A stretch of 64,000 bases of DNA from Gammaproteobacteria bacterium. GTDB lineage: Bacteria; Pseudomonadota; Gammaproteobacteria; Xanthomonadales; Wenzhouxiangellaceae. Position 1 is the stretch's first letter; the number at the start of each line of letters is the position of its first letter. Shown here piece after piece: positions 20,438 through 29,077 of the stretch. A model generated the notes under the pieces. The model did not search any database and was not told the origin of the DNA. It was given only the letters and a program-made list of their open reading frames with translations. The stretch spans positions 1-64,000 of the forward strand of contig JAJFKY010000021.1 in assembly GCA_021772975.1 (NCBI GenBank), given 5' to 3'. The position numbers and the translations under genes are program-made.

Positions 20438-22111
20438 ATGCTGCACTCCCTACACGTCCGTGAATTTGCCATCATTGATGATCTGGCGCTGGATTTCCGG
20501 CCCGGATTCACCGTTATCAGTGGCGAAACCGGCGCGGGCAAATCCATTCTGATCGATGCGCTGGGACTGATTTTCGGACAGCGTGCGGACAGCTCACAGG
20601 TTCGCCACGGCGCCGAGCGGGCCGAACTCAACGCCAGTTTTGACCTGCGGCATGCACCGCGCGCGGAAGACTGGCTGCGTGCCCAGGAACTGGATGCCGC
20701 CGGCGAATGCCTGATCCGGCGCACCGTCAAAGCCGCAGGCGGTTCGCGTGCCTATATCAATGGCAGTCCGGTGACCCTGCAGCAACTGCAGCAACTGGCC
20801 GAGTTGTTGATTGACCTGCATGGCCAGCACGAACAACAACGCCTGCTGTTACCAGCCGCCCGGCTTGATCTGGTAGACAACGCCGGTTTGCGTCCGGCTG
20901 CGCTCAGCAACTGCGCCGAAGCCGCCGTGCGCTATCAGCAATTGCAGACCGAACTGGATGCCCTCAGTGACACCTCCAATGAACAGCATGAGCAGCAGCT
21001 TGAACTGCTGCGCTATCAGGTACAGGAACTGGATGCCAGCACCGAGTTGCTGCAGCGCCTGCCGCAGTTAGAGCAGCAACAGCAAAGCCTCAGCCATGCG
21101 GAAGAATTGCTGCACGCAGCGCAGGCCACGGTTAATAGACTGGACGATGATGAGCATGGCATCAACCCATTGCTGCAACAGGCCATCAACGCGCTGCATA
21201 GTGCCGCCCGGCACGCGCCGGAACTGGATGAAGTCCTGCAGATGCTGGACGAAGCCGGCATTAATGTACGCGAAGCAGCCGGGAACCTTAACCGCTATCT
21301 GGATGGTCTGGAGCAAGACCCGGAACGGCTGGCATCAATTGACCAGCAACTCGCCCAGGTACATGAGCTGGCGCGCAAACACAGGGTGCCGGCTGCCCAG
21401 CTGGAAGAACTCCGGTTGCAGCTGCATGCGCAATTACAGCAATTGAGCCGCAGTGATCAGCGCCGATTGGAGCTTAAACAGGCGATCAGCGAAGCACTGG
21501 CTGACTATCGGCAGCAGGCCGGGCAACTCAGTCAGGAACGCAGCCTTAGTGCCGAACGGTTATCCAGCGCTGCCCAGGGCATCATCCGGACCCTGGGCAT
21601 GGCCGATGCCCGGCTGCAGATTACCGTCAGCGCCCAGCCCGATAAACCACCGTCGCGGCGTGGCCACGACAGTGTGGACATCCAGTTCACCGCCAACCCC
21701 GGACAACCAGCCAAACCGCTGGCCAAGGTGGCCTCGGGCGGTGAATTGTCCCGTATCGGCCTGGCGCTGATGGTAGCCGCGCAAAATGATGATGGCCTGC
21801 CCGCTATGATTTTCGATGAGGTTGATGCCGGGATCGGCGGTGCAACCGCCACCACAGTCGGTCAACTGCTGGCGCAGTTAGCGCATGGCCGTCAGGCCTT
21901 CTGCGTCACCCACATGGCCCAGGTGGCCGCCTTCGCGGATAACCACCTGCAGGTCACCAAAACCACCAGCGACGGCGCCACCAGCACCCGGCACGGTTAT
22001 CTGGAAGATACCGAGCGCCTGGATGAACTGGCCCGTATGCTGAGTGGCAAACTCACTGATTCAAGCCGGGAGCATGCGCTGGAGCTGATTGCTGAAGCAG
22101 GTAAAAAATAA
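20438..22111 (+). CDS. recN: DNA repair protein RecN
   Basis: An SMC-like ATPase used in double-strand-break repair. The N-terminal Walker A is GETGAGKS. Two Gln/Leu-rich coiled-coil arms lie at about residues 180-230 and 300-390. The C-terminal SGGELSRIGLAL signature and MIFDEVDAGIGG Walker B follow. It has 557 residues, normal for RecN. It is divergent from grpE and convergent with fur. I could not find a full LexA palindrome in front of it. Confidence 0.96.
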   Translation: MLHSLHVREFAIIDDLALDFRPGFTVISGETGAGKSILIDALGLIFGQRADSSQVRHGAERAELNASFDLRHAPRAEDWLRAQELDAAGECLIRRTVKAAGGSRAYINGSPVTLQQLQQLAELLIDLHGQHEQQRLLLPAARLDLVDNAGLRPAALSNCAEAAVRYQQLQTELDALSDTSNEQHEQQLELLRYQVQELDASTELLQRLPQLEQQQQSLSHAEELLHAAQATVNRLDDDEHGINPLLQQAINALHSAARHAPELDEVLQMLDEAGINVREAAGNLNRYLDGLEQDPERLASIDQQLAQVHELARKHRVPAAQLEELRLQLHAQLQQLSRSDQRRLELKQAISEALADYRQQAGQLSQERSLSAERLSSAAQGIIRTLGMADARLQITVSAQPDKPPSRRGHDSVDIQFTANPGQPAKPLAKVASGGELSRIGLALMVAAQNDDGLPAMIFDEVDAGIGGATATTVGQLLAQLAHGRQAFCVTHMAQVAAFADNHLQVTKTTSDGATSTRHGYLEDTERLDELARMLSGKLTDSSREHALELIAEAGKK

Positions 22112-22133
22112 AACGCGGTCAGGAGTGGTTTGA

Positions 22134-22535
22134 TTATTTCTTCGGCCGGACGTACATCACCAGACTGTGATCTTCCAGTTGATAGCCGTGCTGCTCGGCG
22201 ATCTCGTGCTGCAGCCGCTCAATGTCGGCACTGACAAACTCGATCACCTTGCCGGTTTCCACGCAGATCATATGATCGTGGTGTTCGCCGCCATCCAGCT
22301 CATAAAATGCCTGACCGCCCTCAAAATTATGTTTGACCACCAAACCGGCGGCTTCAAATTGATTCAGGACCCGATAAACGGTCGCCAGGCCAATGTCCTC
22401 GCCCGAATCAATCAATCCGCGATACACATCATCAGCGGTCATATGCTTTTCCGCAGAGTCACCCAGCATCTCCAGCACCCGCAGACGCGGGAGGGTCACT
22501 TTCAAACCAACTTTACGTAAGTGATGTGGTTGCAT
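22134..22535 (-). CDS. fur: ferric uptake regulator Fur
   Basis: An Fe2+-responsive repressor. The 133-residue protein has an N-terminal winged helix (LRKVGLKVTLPRLRVLEML and DIGLATVYRVLNQFE) and a dimerisation domain with the metal-site motif HHDHMICVETGKVIEF. The C-terminal Cys-rich metal site of some Fur proteins is missing, as in other short gammaproteobacterial Fur proteins. It is divergent from bamE, an arrangement conserved in Xanthomonas and Pseudomonas. Confidence 0.95.
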   Translation of the reverse strand: MQPHHLRKVGLKVTLPRLRVLEMLGDSAEKHMTADDVYRGLIDSGEDIGLATVYRVLNQFEAAGLVVKHNFEGGQAFYELDGGEHHDHMICVETGKVIEFVSADIERLQHEIAEQHGYQLEDHSLVMYVRPKK

Positions 22536-22625
22536 AAGTTATTTCCGATCTTTTTACTGGAGTCATGGTCAGAGCTCATTGTATCATTCTCCTGTCTTAG
22601 TCAATGCTTACCCTGAGTTAATGCC

Positions 22626-23075
22626 ATGCAAATGATTTCCCAACTGACCGCGATGCTGCTGCTCATATCTCTGAGCGCTTGCGGGCTGGTCTACAAAACC
22701 GATGTCCAGCAGGGCAATGTGCTGGATGCTGAAGACATCGAACGGGTCGAGCTGGGCATGAGCAAACGCCAGGTTCTGCTGTTACTGGGTTCGCCATCCA
22801 TTTCTGATCCGTTTCATCAGGATCGCTGGGATTACGTTTCCACCTATGCGCCCCGCGGCAGCAATCAAACCCTGCGGCAATTGCGATTGACTTTCCAGCG
22901 TGATGAGTTGACCGAAATTACCGGTGATTATCTCGACAGTCTGACCGTCGCGGATGATGCCGCCAAAGAACTCACCGGCGAACAGCGTGAAGCGCCCGTG
23001 CGGCCCAACGAAGGCCCATCCGGTCTGCCTGACCTGCCGACCACGCCCAGTGACGGTGATGGTAGCGGGGGCTAA
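22626..23075 (+). CDS. bamE: outer membrane assembly lipoprotein BamE
   Basis: A small lipoprotein of the BAM complex that inserts beta-barrels into the outer membrane. The signal peptide ends in a lipobox (LISLSAC). The SmpA/OmlA domain follows: IERVELGMSKRQVLLLLGSP, then DRWDYVSTY and the LRLTFQRDELTEI strand. The C-terminus is a low-complexity Pro/Gly/Ser tail. The start is ATG 22626, or the Met two codons later. It is divergent from fur. Confidence 0.93.
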   Translation: MQMISQLTAMLLLISLSACGLVYKTDVQQGNVLDAEDIERVELGMSKRQVLLLLGSPSISDPFHQDRWDYVSTYAPRGSNQTLRQLRLTFQRDELTEITGDYLDSLTVADDAAKELTGEQREAPVRPNEGPSGLPDLPTTPSDGDGSGG

Positions 23076-23106
23076 CCTGGCGGAGCTTTTCGCCGCGCTC
23101 TAATCC

Positions 23107-23525
23107 GTCATTCTGAACGCAGTGAAGAGTCCCTTGAATTGGACTGATGGGTAGTGATGGGGAAATCCTTCGCTGGTGCTCAGGATGACAAGGTTGATTG
23201 GGGTTTGGTGGATAATTGGGCTAACCAGATTGGTTTGTCATTCTGAACGAAGTGAAGAATCTCTTGGATTGGACTGATGGGTAGTGATGGGGAAATCCTT
23301 CGCTGGTGCTCAGGATGACAGGGTTGATTGGGATTTGGTGGATGATTGGGCGAACCAGACTGGTTTGTCATTCTGAACGCAGTGAAGAATCTCTTGGATT
23401 GAACTGATGGGTAGTGATGGGGAGATCCTTCGCTGGCGCTCAGGATGACAGGGTTGATTGAGGTTTGGTGGATGATTGGGCGGACCAGATTGGTTTGTCA
23501 TTCTGAACGCAGTGAAGAATCTCCA
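23107..23525. repeat. 130-bp tandem repeat, 3.2 copies
   Basis: Units start at 23107, 23237, 23367 and 23497, an exact 130-bp period; the last copy is truncated. Each begins GTCATTCTGAACGCAGTGAAGA and contains GGGTAGTGATGGGG and CTCAGGATGAC, with a few base changes between copies. The first motif is a common dispersed bacterial repeat; another copy occurs at about 23824. Reading frames here translate the repeat and are not genes. Confidence 0.9.
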
Positions 23526-24021
23526 CATGCTATCTGTGTATTTAGCGCTGAGATTTCGCCGCTCACTGCGTGAGCTGAGGCGACTGACTTTCTTGGCGCA
23601 AGAAAGTCAGCAAAGAAACATGGCCCGATTGCGCTGGCCCTACGGGCTTCCCTCAGCCGGTGGTGTTTAGCCGGGCACGCTCCGATGCGGCTTCCTGCCG
23701 CCCGGACCTGGGACAGCCTCCCTGCTGCCCCACCCAGCCCCACCGTCTTCGGCAGCTTAAATGGCGGGAAGAGCGGGTAGCGTTAAGTATCGTAGGCTGG
23801 GTCAACACGCATGGTGCGACTCTGTCATTCTGAACGCAGTGAAGAATGACAATCTCGTCGAGTGACCGGGGCAAGCTACAAGGAGTCAAAAACACCGACG
23901 CAGCCTGCTATTACGCTTACGCGTGCTGTAGAACGAAATCCCGGATGCGACTCTTTGGGCATTTGCTGTTCACACTGAAAGCCGCTGCTCTCAGCTCAAA
24001 CAGTGAATGGCTGGAAGCCTC
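23526..24021. other. non-coding region with dispersed-repeat fragments
   Basis: About 500 bases after the tandem repeat without a convincing gene. It includes a short inverted repeat (GACTTTCTTGGCGCAAGAAAGTC, near 23585-23607) followed by AGCAAAGAAACATGGC, a type of dispersed repeat seen in many proteobacterial genomes. A further copy of the TCATTCTGAACGCAGTGAAGAAT motif lies near 23825. The rest has no visible structure. Confidence 0.5.
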
Positions 24022-25413
24022 CTAAATAACCCCCGCGGCACTTAAGAACACCACAAACACCAGTATCGGCGCGACATAGCGAACCAGGAAACGCCACAGT
24101 TGATAACGGCTTTCACTGAGCTCGGACAGTTGCTCACGAGCGATCACCCGGCTTAATGCCCAGCCGACAAATACCGCCGTGGTCAGACCGCCCAGCGGCA
24201 GCAGCAGATTAGAGGCCACATATTCCAGCAATTCCTGGAAGTTCTTGCCCGCGATGGTAAAGCCGGACCAGATATTCATCGCAAATACGCTGCCCAGGGC
24301 CAGTACCCAGGTGGCTGCACCGACCACCAGGGCCGCGCTGACACGGGTAAACCGTTTGCTTTCCGATAAAAACGCCACCGCCGGCTCCATCAGGGAGATC
24401 GCGGAGGTCCAGGCGGCCACCGCCAGCAGCAAGAAGAAACCAAAACCAAAGAAACTGCCATATGACATATCCGCAAAGGCATACGGCAAGGTGACAAAAA
24501 TCAGGCCCGGCCCCTCACCTGTAGCCAGCCCATTGGCAAATACAATCGGAAAAATGGCCATGCCCGCCAATACCGCCACACCGGTGTCGGCCAGGGCGAT
24601 GGTGGCCGCGGTCCTGCCGATTGGCACATCGCGTGGTACGTAAGCGCCGTAAGCCATGATGCCGGTCATACCCAGGCTGAGGCTGAAAAACGCCTGTCCC
24701 AGTGCCTGCAGGATCGTATTGCCATCGACCTTGGAAAAATCCGGACTGAACAGATAGCTGATCGTCTGCTGAAAGAACCCGGTGGACATACCGTAGCCGA
24801 CCATGATCAGCAGCAGGGCAAACAACATTGGCATCAAAATCCGGACCGCGCGCTCCAGACCTTTTTCAACACCCAGCGCCACTACCCCCAGTGACAGCAG
24901 AATAAATGCCGTCAGCCAGAAAATCAGCGCCCCTGGGCTGGCCAGCAGGCCGCCAAATTTGCCTTGTGGGTCAAATGCCGGTGGCGCGGTAGCGAAAATT
25001 TCACCCAGATAGTGCCAGCTATATGCCAGTGTCCAGCCTGCCACCATGCTGTAGAAAGATAAAATCATCCAGCCGATCAGCGCGCCCAGTACGCCGACAA
25101 ACATCCAGCGCCAGGTCCGTTTACTGCGCTGCGCGAGCAACTTCAGGCTGTTGATCGGGCTATGGCGTCCCGCCCGCCCGAGCAAAATTTCTGACATCAG
25201 CAGCGGAATACCGATCACCGCGATACACAGCAGATAAATCAGCACAAACGCACCACCACCATTTTCCGCGGTGACATAGGGGAAGCGCCAGATATTACCC
25301 AGTCCGACCGCCGAACCGGTAGCGGCCAGAATAAACGCCATTTTGGATGACCACATTCCGTGTCCGGAAACTTGATCACCATCGCCGGGACTTGAATTAT
25401 CGGTTTTCAACAT
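24022..25413 (-). CDS. sodium-dependent transporter (NSS/SNF family)
   Basis: An inner-membrane Na+-coupled symporter of the neurotransmitter:sodium symporter family, related to LeuT and MhsT. The 463-residue protein has about 11-12 hydrophobic helices. TM1 carries the family signature GSAVGLGNIWRFPY with the unwound Na+/substrate site, and TM6 contains LGQAFFSLSLGMTGIM. Substrates in bacteria are usually amino acids; the specific one cannot be read from the sequence. It is not clearly in an operon with rnfH downstream in coordinate order. Confidence 0.9.
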   Translation of the reverse strand: MLKTDNSSPGDGDQVSGHGMWSSKMAFILAATGSAVGLGNIWRFPYVTAENGGGAFVLIYLLCIAVIGIPLLMSEILLGRAGRHSPINSLKLLAQRSKRTWRWMFVGVLGALIGWMILSFYSMVAGWTLAYSWHYLGEIFATAPPAFDPQGKFGGLLASPGALIFWLTAFILLSLGVVALGVEKGLERAVRILMPMLFALLLIMVGYGMSTGFFQQTISYLFSPDFSKVDGNTILQALGQAFFSLSLGMTGIMAYGAYVPRDVPIGRTAATIALADTGVAVLAGMAIFPIVFANGLATGEGPGLIFVTLPYAFADMSYGSFFGFGFFLLLAVAAWTSAISLMEPAVAFLSESKRFTRVSAALVVGAATWVLALGSVFAMNIWSGFTIAGKNFQELLEYVASNLLLPLGGLTTAVFVGWALSRVIAREQLSELSESRYQLWRFLVRYVAPILVFVVFLSAAGVI

Positions 25414-25460
25414 GCTTGTTATCTCCCTCTGCTGGGACTTGGTTATTGTGCTTCAATTTA

Positions 25461-25802
25461 TTATCCGGGCTGCGCTTTTTTCTCAGCGCGCAGCCGTCTG
25501 GCCTCTTTGGGGTCTATCAGCAGTGGCCGGTAAATTTCCACCCGGTCACCGGCTTGCAAGACACTGTCAGCGGGCACCGGTTTGCCAAATATACCAACAT
25601 TCCCGCGCAATTCCTCACCGCGTGCCGCCAGCTCCGGACATTGTTCCAGCAAACCCGATTGTCTGACCGCCTGCCACAAGGTGCTGCCGACCGGTAATTG
25701 TAGTGCAATCAGGCGTTGAACCTGCGGCTTGGCGTACACCACCTCGACCGGTATCAATTCCGCAGAACCGGAGGTCGCCGGTGTTTCGACTTCAGAGCTC
25801 AT
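25461..25802 (-). CDS. rnfH: RnfH-family ubiquitin-like protein
   Basis: A small beta-grasp protein of the RnfH/RatB (UPF0125) family: VEVVYAKPQVQRLIALQLP, then GNVGIFGKPVP and GDRVEIYRPLLIDPKEARR. The 113 residues include a short disordered N-terminal extension and a C-terminal basic tail. The exact function is unsettled. Its start overlaps the ratA stop by 11 bases, so it is translationally coupled to ratA, as in E. coli. Confidence 0.9.
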   Translation of the reverse strand: MSSEVETPATSGSAELIPVEVVYAKPQVQRLIALQLPVGSTLWQAVRQSGLLEQCPELAARGEELRGNVGIFGKPVPADSVLQAGDRVEIYRPLLIDPKEARRLRAEKKAQPG

Positions 25803-26241
25803 GTCTGATCACGCCATATAAAACCTCTGCCCGGCGGCAGAAATCCTGCACCAGACGGTCGCCGACGCGGGCAAAACCCTGCCGGAAAGCACTTGCCAGC
25901 AGCGACTTCTCCAGACTGAAGTCCAGCATCAGACTGACCTTGCTGCCCGCCTGGCCAAAGCCCATAAACTGCCAGCGCCCTTCCAACCGGGTAAATGGCC
26001 CCGATTCCAGCTGCATGGTCAGCAACTCACCCGGCTGCAGGCTGTTACGGGTGGTCAGGCTGGTTTGAATACCGGCTATGCTCAGCGTCAGGCTGGCGCG
26101 TTGCAGGCTGGCATCCTGTTCCAACACTGCCGCGCCGGCCACCCAGCTTAAAAAATCCGGATAGCGCGGCACATCCAGTACCAGCTCGTACATCTGCTGC
26201 GCGGTATGCCGCACCAGAGCGCTATGTTCAATATGGGCCAT
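25792..26241 (-). CDS. ratA: RatA-type START/coenzyme-Q-binding protein
   Basis: A START-like lipid/quinone-binding-fold protein; in E. coli RatA (YfjG) was described as a toxin blocking 70S ribosome assembly, and relatives bind coenzyme Q. The pattern is MAHIEHSALVRHTAQQMYEL, then VPRYPDFLSWV and the C-terminal helix ending VQDFCRRAEVLYG. The start at 26241 gives 149 residues, the family length; the 27-codon upstream extension is rejected. It is divergent from smpB, a conserved arrangement. Confidence 0.9.
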   Translation of the reverse strand: MAHIEHSALVRHTAQQMYELVLDVPRYPDFLSWVAGAAVLEQDASLQRASLTLSIAGIQTSLTTRNSLQPGELLTMQLESGPFTRLEGRWQFMGFGQAGSKVSLMLDFSLEKSLLASAFRQGFARVGDRLVQDFCRRAEVLYGVIRHEL

Positions 26242-26343
26242 ACAAAGACACTGGGAAAATGCGCATGATACGCAACTCGGAAGAATAAGTGCTAATCTAC
26301 GCGCCCTTTTAAACGCACGCATAGCACCAACCTATAACTGATC

Positions 26344-26820
26344 ATGAGTGGCAAGAAAGGCAAAAAAACACCCGGCAACCAGATTGCCTTCAACAAGCGC
26401 GCCCGCTTTGAGTACTTTATCGAGGACACGCTGGAGGCCGGTATTGCGCTGACAGGCTGGGAAGTCAAAAGCCTGCGCGCCGGCAATATTCAGTTCAGCG
26501 AGAGCTATGTGCTGCTCAAAAATGGCGAGGCTTTTCTATTTGGCTGCCACATCAGTCCGCTGATCAGCGCTTCCACCCATGTCAGCACCGACCCCACCCG
26601 CACCCGCAAACTGCTGTTGCACAAACATGAACTGACCCGCCTGATCGGCGCTGTAGAGCGCAAGGGATACACCCTGGTGCCGGTATCCATGTACTGGAAA
26701 CATGGCCTGGTCAAAATCGGGGTTGGTCTGGCTAAGGGTAAAAAGCAGCACGATAAGCGCCAGGTGGAGAAAGATCGCGATTGGGACCGGCAGAAAGAGC
26801 GGATTTTGAAAAACGCCTGA
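26344..26820 (+). CDS. smpB: SsrA-binding protein SmpB
   Basis: Binds tmRNA and brings it to stalled ribosomes for trans-translation. The 158-residue OB-fold protein starts with the basic [17 protein letters not shown]. It includes [20 protein letters not shown] and ends in the basic tail ([20 protein letters not shown]) that enters the mRNA channel. Its partner ssrA lies about 235 bases downstream on the same strand. Confidence 0.97.
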   Translation: MSGKKGKKTPGNQIAFNKRARFEYFIEDTLEAGIALTGWEVKSLRAGNIQFSESYVLLKNGEAFLFGCHISPLISASTHVSTDPTRTRKLLLHKHELTRLIGAVERKGYTLVPVSMYWKHGLVKIGVGLAKGKKQHDKRQVEKDRDWDRQKERILKNA

Positions 26821-26833
26821 CACCCGAAGGGTT

Positions 26834-26985
26834 CGCACCCGGGCGCGACACGATAAGACCACAGTTCAAATGCAGGAGCGCACCCGGGCGCGACACAACA
26901 AGACCACAGTTCAAACGTAGGAGCGCACCCGGGCGCGACACAACAAGGCCACAGTTCAAATGTAGGAGCGCACCCGGGCGCGAAC
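26834..26985. repeat. 45-bp tandem repeat between smpB and ssrA
   Basis: The motif CGCACCCGGGCGCGA starts at 26834, 26879, 26924 and 26969, an exact 45-bp period. The spacer between motifs (ACACAACAAGACCACAGTTCAA then TGTAGGAG) is also conserved. GTAGGAGC links it to the palindromic repeats elsewhere. Frames through the block are not genes. Confidence 0.9.
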
Positions 26986-27055
26986 CCTTTGTCTGGAAAC
27001 TTTCTTGAATATAGCCAGTCTCACCCAACATTGTTATAGTGACAAAACGATTACC

Positions 27056-27417
27056 GGGGACGTTCTGGCTTCGACGTGGATAGTGAGGTTCTCTGGTGCA
27101 TGCCGAGCATTGTGGTAGTCTCGTAAAACCTCTACAAAACTTTTTAGTTGCCAACGACGACAACTACGCTTTAGCGGCTTAAAAACCCGTTTTGCGCCTT
27201 CTCCTGACTAGCCTGTGAGTCAGATCCTGAAGGTCACCTAAGCAGGATCGCCACTTGATGCGTTTCAGGTCAAACTGGTTAAAACACACTGTAACTGGCT
27301 GGTGGACTGCCCTGCCCTTCGGGCTGAAATTAGCGAGAAACAATAGAATGGGATAAGCATGTAGATCCAAGAAGTGATCATTTGCGGACGCGGGTTCGAC
27401 TCCCGCCGTCTCCACCA
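27056..27417 (+). ncRNA. ssrA: transfer-messenger RNA (tmRNA)
   Basis: Rescues stalled ribosomes and tags their products. The acceptor stem pairs GGGGAC at the 5' end with GTCTCC before ACCA, and the T-arm is GGGTTCGACTCCC. The tag frame at 27150-27182 reads GCC AAC GAC GAC AAC TAC GCT TTA GCG GCT TAA, giving ANDDNYALAA. The size, 362 bases, is typical. The 3' end is also the insertion site of the island that follows. Confidence 0.97.
27395..27410 (+). other. attL-like site in the ssrA 3' end
   Basis: TTCGACTCCCGCCGTC in the T-arm and acceptor end of ssrA recurs with one mismatch at 39356-39371. This is the usual target of tyrosine-recombinase islands. The 16-base repeat marks the left end of an approximately 12-kb insertion. 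Confidence 0.7.
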
Positions 27418-27424
27418 ACAACAA

Positions 27425-27448
27425 GGCCGCCAAATGGCGGCCTTTTTT
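27425..27448 (+). terminator. terminator after ssrA
   Basis: GGCCGCC and GGCGGCC form a seven-base perfect stem with an AAAT loop, followed by TTTTTT. It lies eight bases past the tmRNA 3' end. Because the island joins here, this terminator belongs to the island end rather than the original chromosome. Confidence 0.9.
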
Positions 27449-27457
27449 AATGCAATT

Positions 27458-27655
27458 TCAATCTTCCAGTTGCGTGTGAGTAGTAAGTTGATCTTCAGTG
27501 ATCTTCCCGTCTTTTAAAAAAACCACAGGTACGCCATTTTTTTTAGCGTTTTCTCGTGCTTTACGCGCCGCACGCTTCAAGGCGATTTCTGCATTCACCA
27601 TATCAGGATCACGTTGTTTATTTGACCCTGACTGGTTGGTTATATTGCTGACCAT
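27458..27655 (-). CDS. small basic protein paired with a zeta-like kinase
   Basis: A 65-residue, Lys/Arg/Ala-rich protein with a predicted helix IALKRAARKARENAKKNG and the segment VPVVFLKDGKITE. Proteins of this shape are often found next to zeta-type toxin genes and may be the partner or antitoxin (inference). Its ATG overlaps the stop codon of the gene at 27655-28182 (TAATG), so the two are co-translated. No DNA-binding fold is evident. Confidence 0.6.
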   Translation of the reverse strand: MVSNITNQSGSNKQRDPDMVNAEIALKRAARKARENAKKNGVPVVFLKDGKITEDQLTTHTQLED

Positions 27656-28182
27656 TACTTGACTCCTTCTTCGATCAATTGCGGACTGAGCCCAGAACTA
27701 TCATAAAGCGCCCACTCATCGACAACAGGCTTATAGAGGACCTCTAAATTACGCAGACCACTCTCAAAACGCCGTCGAATCACTGACTCCGGCACATTGT
27801 GACCACCACTTCGAACACGCTGCCTGACTCTCGCTATCGCTAACTCCGGTGATTCGAGTTTTAGAAAAAACAATTTAACGTGAAACCCCATTGATTGCCA
27901 CTGTGGGATTAATGTAGCGTAGCGGCGACCACTTAGCGTCGTTTCAAAGGCAAAACTCTCACCTTTGCGAACATGTCGATGAATCTCAGAAAGCATGATA
28001 CGCCCTGCCTTGAAGGCAGCAGTATCCGGCGCGAATGGCGCAAGCCCCGCAGCAATCAGGTCTGCATTGACGAAGTTGGGGCATTCCGCCTCATTGGGCA
28101 AAAATTCACCCGCAAAAGTGGTTTTGCCTGCGCCATTGGGGCCGGCAATGATTATGATTTTTTTCTCTGTCACCAGATTCAT
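27655..28182 (-). CDS. zeta-toxin-like P-loop kinase
   Basis: A 175-residue P-loop protein. Walker A is AGPNGAGKTTFAGEF near residue 14. The pattern continues with FVNADLIAAGLAPF, a SFAFETTLSG segment and RVRSGGHNVPESVIRRRF, as in zeta/PezT-like proteins that phosphorylate UDP-activated cell-wall sugars. It is short for a zeta toxin but has the core motifs. The downstream 65-residue gene is the likely partner. Typical island cargo that may act as an addiction module. Confidence 0.75.
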   Translation of the reverse strand: MNLVTEKKIIIIAGPNGAGKTTFAGEFLPNEAECPNFVNADLIAAGLAPFAPDTAAFKAGRIMLSEIHRHVRKGESFAFETTLSGRRYATLIPQWQSMGFHVKLFFLKLESPELAIARVRQRVRSGGHNVPESVIRRRFESGLRNLEVLYKPVVDEWALYDSSGLSPQLIEEGVK

Positions 28183-28384
28183 CTTGATATAGTTTCCCGC
28201 ATGGTACGCACGACTCTACACTGTCCAGTACTTCCAGAAGGCTCTCGATAGTCGTACATACCGGTCGAGCTCATGTTGAGCAGGCAGCTACCGGCAATAT
28301 GAGCCTGACCGGCAAGTAAGGGCTTAAGCTGGTGCAGAATCAATAATCACAGGGGCTTGCTCAGACTCAGTGCTGAAACAATAG

Positions 28385-28594
28385 TCAGTCAATCAGGCAA
28401 ACACACTTGCCTTCAAAGCGGATTTTGCCTGTTGCGAGAATGGCGGCTTCCAGCTTTGAGATAGTGGAGGCATAGGTGTCTTTGCCGTTTTCAAACCTGC
28501 TAACCGCCCCAGGCGATACGCCGGCTTTACTAGCCAAACCTCGCACACTCCAACCTATTGCTGTGCGTCCTAGTTTACATTGGATAGGCGTCAT
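28385..28594 (-). CDS. XRE-family helix-turn-helix regulator
   Basis: A 69-residue protein consisting almost entirely of a Cro/CI-type helix-turn-helix: SVRGLASKAGVSPGAVSRFENGKDTY is the helix-turn-helix with the conserved A-x-x-A-G-V-S spacing. The C-terminus (RFEGKCVCLID) is a short beta hairpin. It is divergent from the gene at 28783, so it may repress the plus-strand genes that follow (inference). Confidence 0.8.
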   Translation of the reverse strand: MTPIQCKLGRTAIGWSVRGLASKAGVSPGAVSRFENGKDTYASTISKLEAAILATGKIRFEGKCVCLID

Positions 28595-28782
28595 AATAGA
28601 TACAATACACTTACAGATTAGCTAATTGTATCGTATTAAAGGTTAATTGTTACCATTTAGATTGACATTCAGCTTCAAACGGATACAATATATCTATCTT
28701 AATAGTTAAAGAAAAGCGGGGCCAAACAGTGCGGTAACACTGTAAGACCCCTAACCACAACCCAACTACCGAGAGTTGAACC

Positions 28783-29031
28783 ATGGCTAAGAAGAATCTT
28801 AACACTTCAAAAGTGATTGACGGCATTTTCATTATCAAGCCAGACGCTGACAATAATGACCTGTTTGAAAAGCTCTCCGAGCGCTTGGTGCAGCTTGCCG
28901 CTGCAACGGTTCCAGGTGGAACTATACAACCTGATACACTCAGCGAAAAGCTGCATGACAACTATATGTGGATGCTCAATGCCCTGATCATTCAAGCAGC
29001 TGGAATAGCTGAGGAACTGCATACACGCTAA
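28783..29031 (+). CDS. hypothetical protein
   Basis: An 82-residue soluble protein with no family I can name. It contains GIFIIKPDADNNDLFEKLSERL and a C-terminal helix ending IIQAAGIAEELHT. The layout (a short 'I-x-P-D-A-D' strand followed by two helices) is reminiscent of small DUF3077-type proteins, but that is only a guess. It is preceded by a possible ribosome-binding site (GAGAGTTGAACC). It is the first of three plus-strand genes ending with the TIR gene. Confidence 0.5.
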   Translation: MAKKNLNTSKVIDGIFIIKPDADNNDLFEKLSERLVQLAAATVPGGTIQPDTLSEKLHDNYMWMLNALIIQAAGIAEELHTR

Positions 29032-29077
29032 GCTGTAGGTTGATACACTATACTTTGATGTTCTTGGGCATGCCAAT

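Noticed and set aside
22536..22625. Possible Fur box between fur and bamE (GAATGATACAATGAGC)
   Set aside because: It matches only part of the 19-base Fur consensus; not strong enough to list.
23107..23525. Repeat block considered as a CRISPR array
   Set aside because: The 130-bp period is almost all repeat, with no unique spacers and no cas genes nearby.
23180..23528. Minus-strand frames of 60-70 residues (ending EILHFVQND-type)
   Set aside because: They are translations of the 130-bp repeat units, a well-known source of false ORFs.
26781..27008. 75-residue plus-strand frame with CRSAPGRDTTRPQFK repeats
   Set aside because: It translates the 45-bp repeat after smpB and has no independent support.
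27179..27433. 84-residue minus-strand frame
   Set aside because: It lies within tmRNA on the opposite strand.
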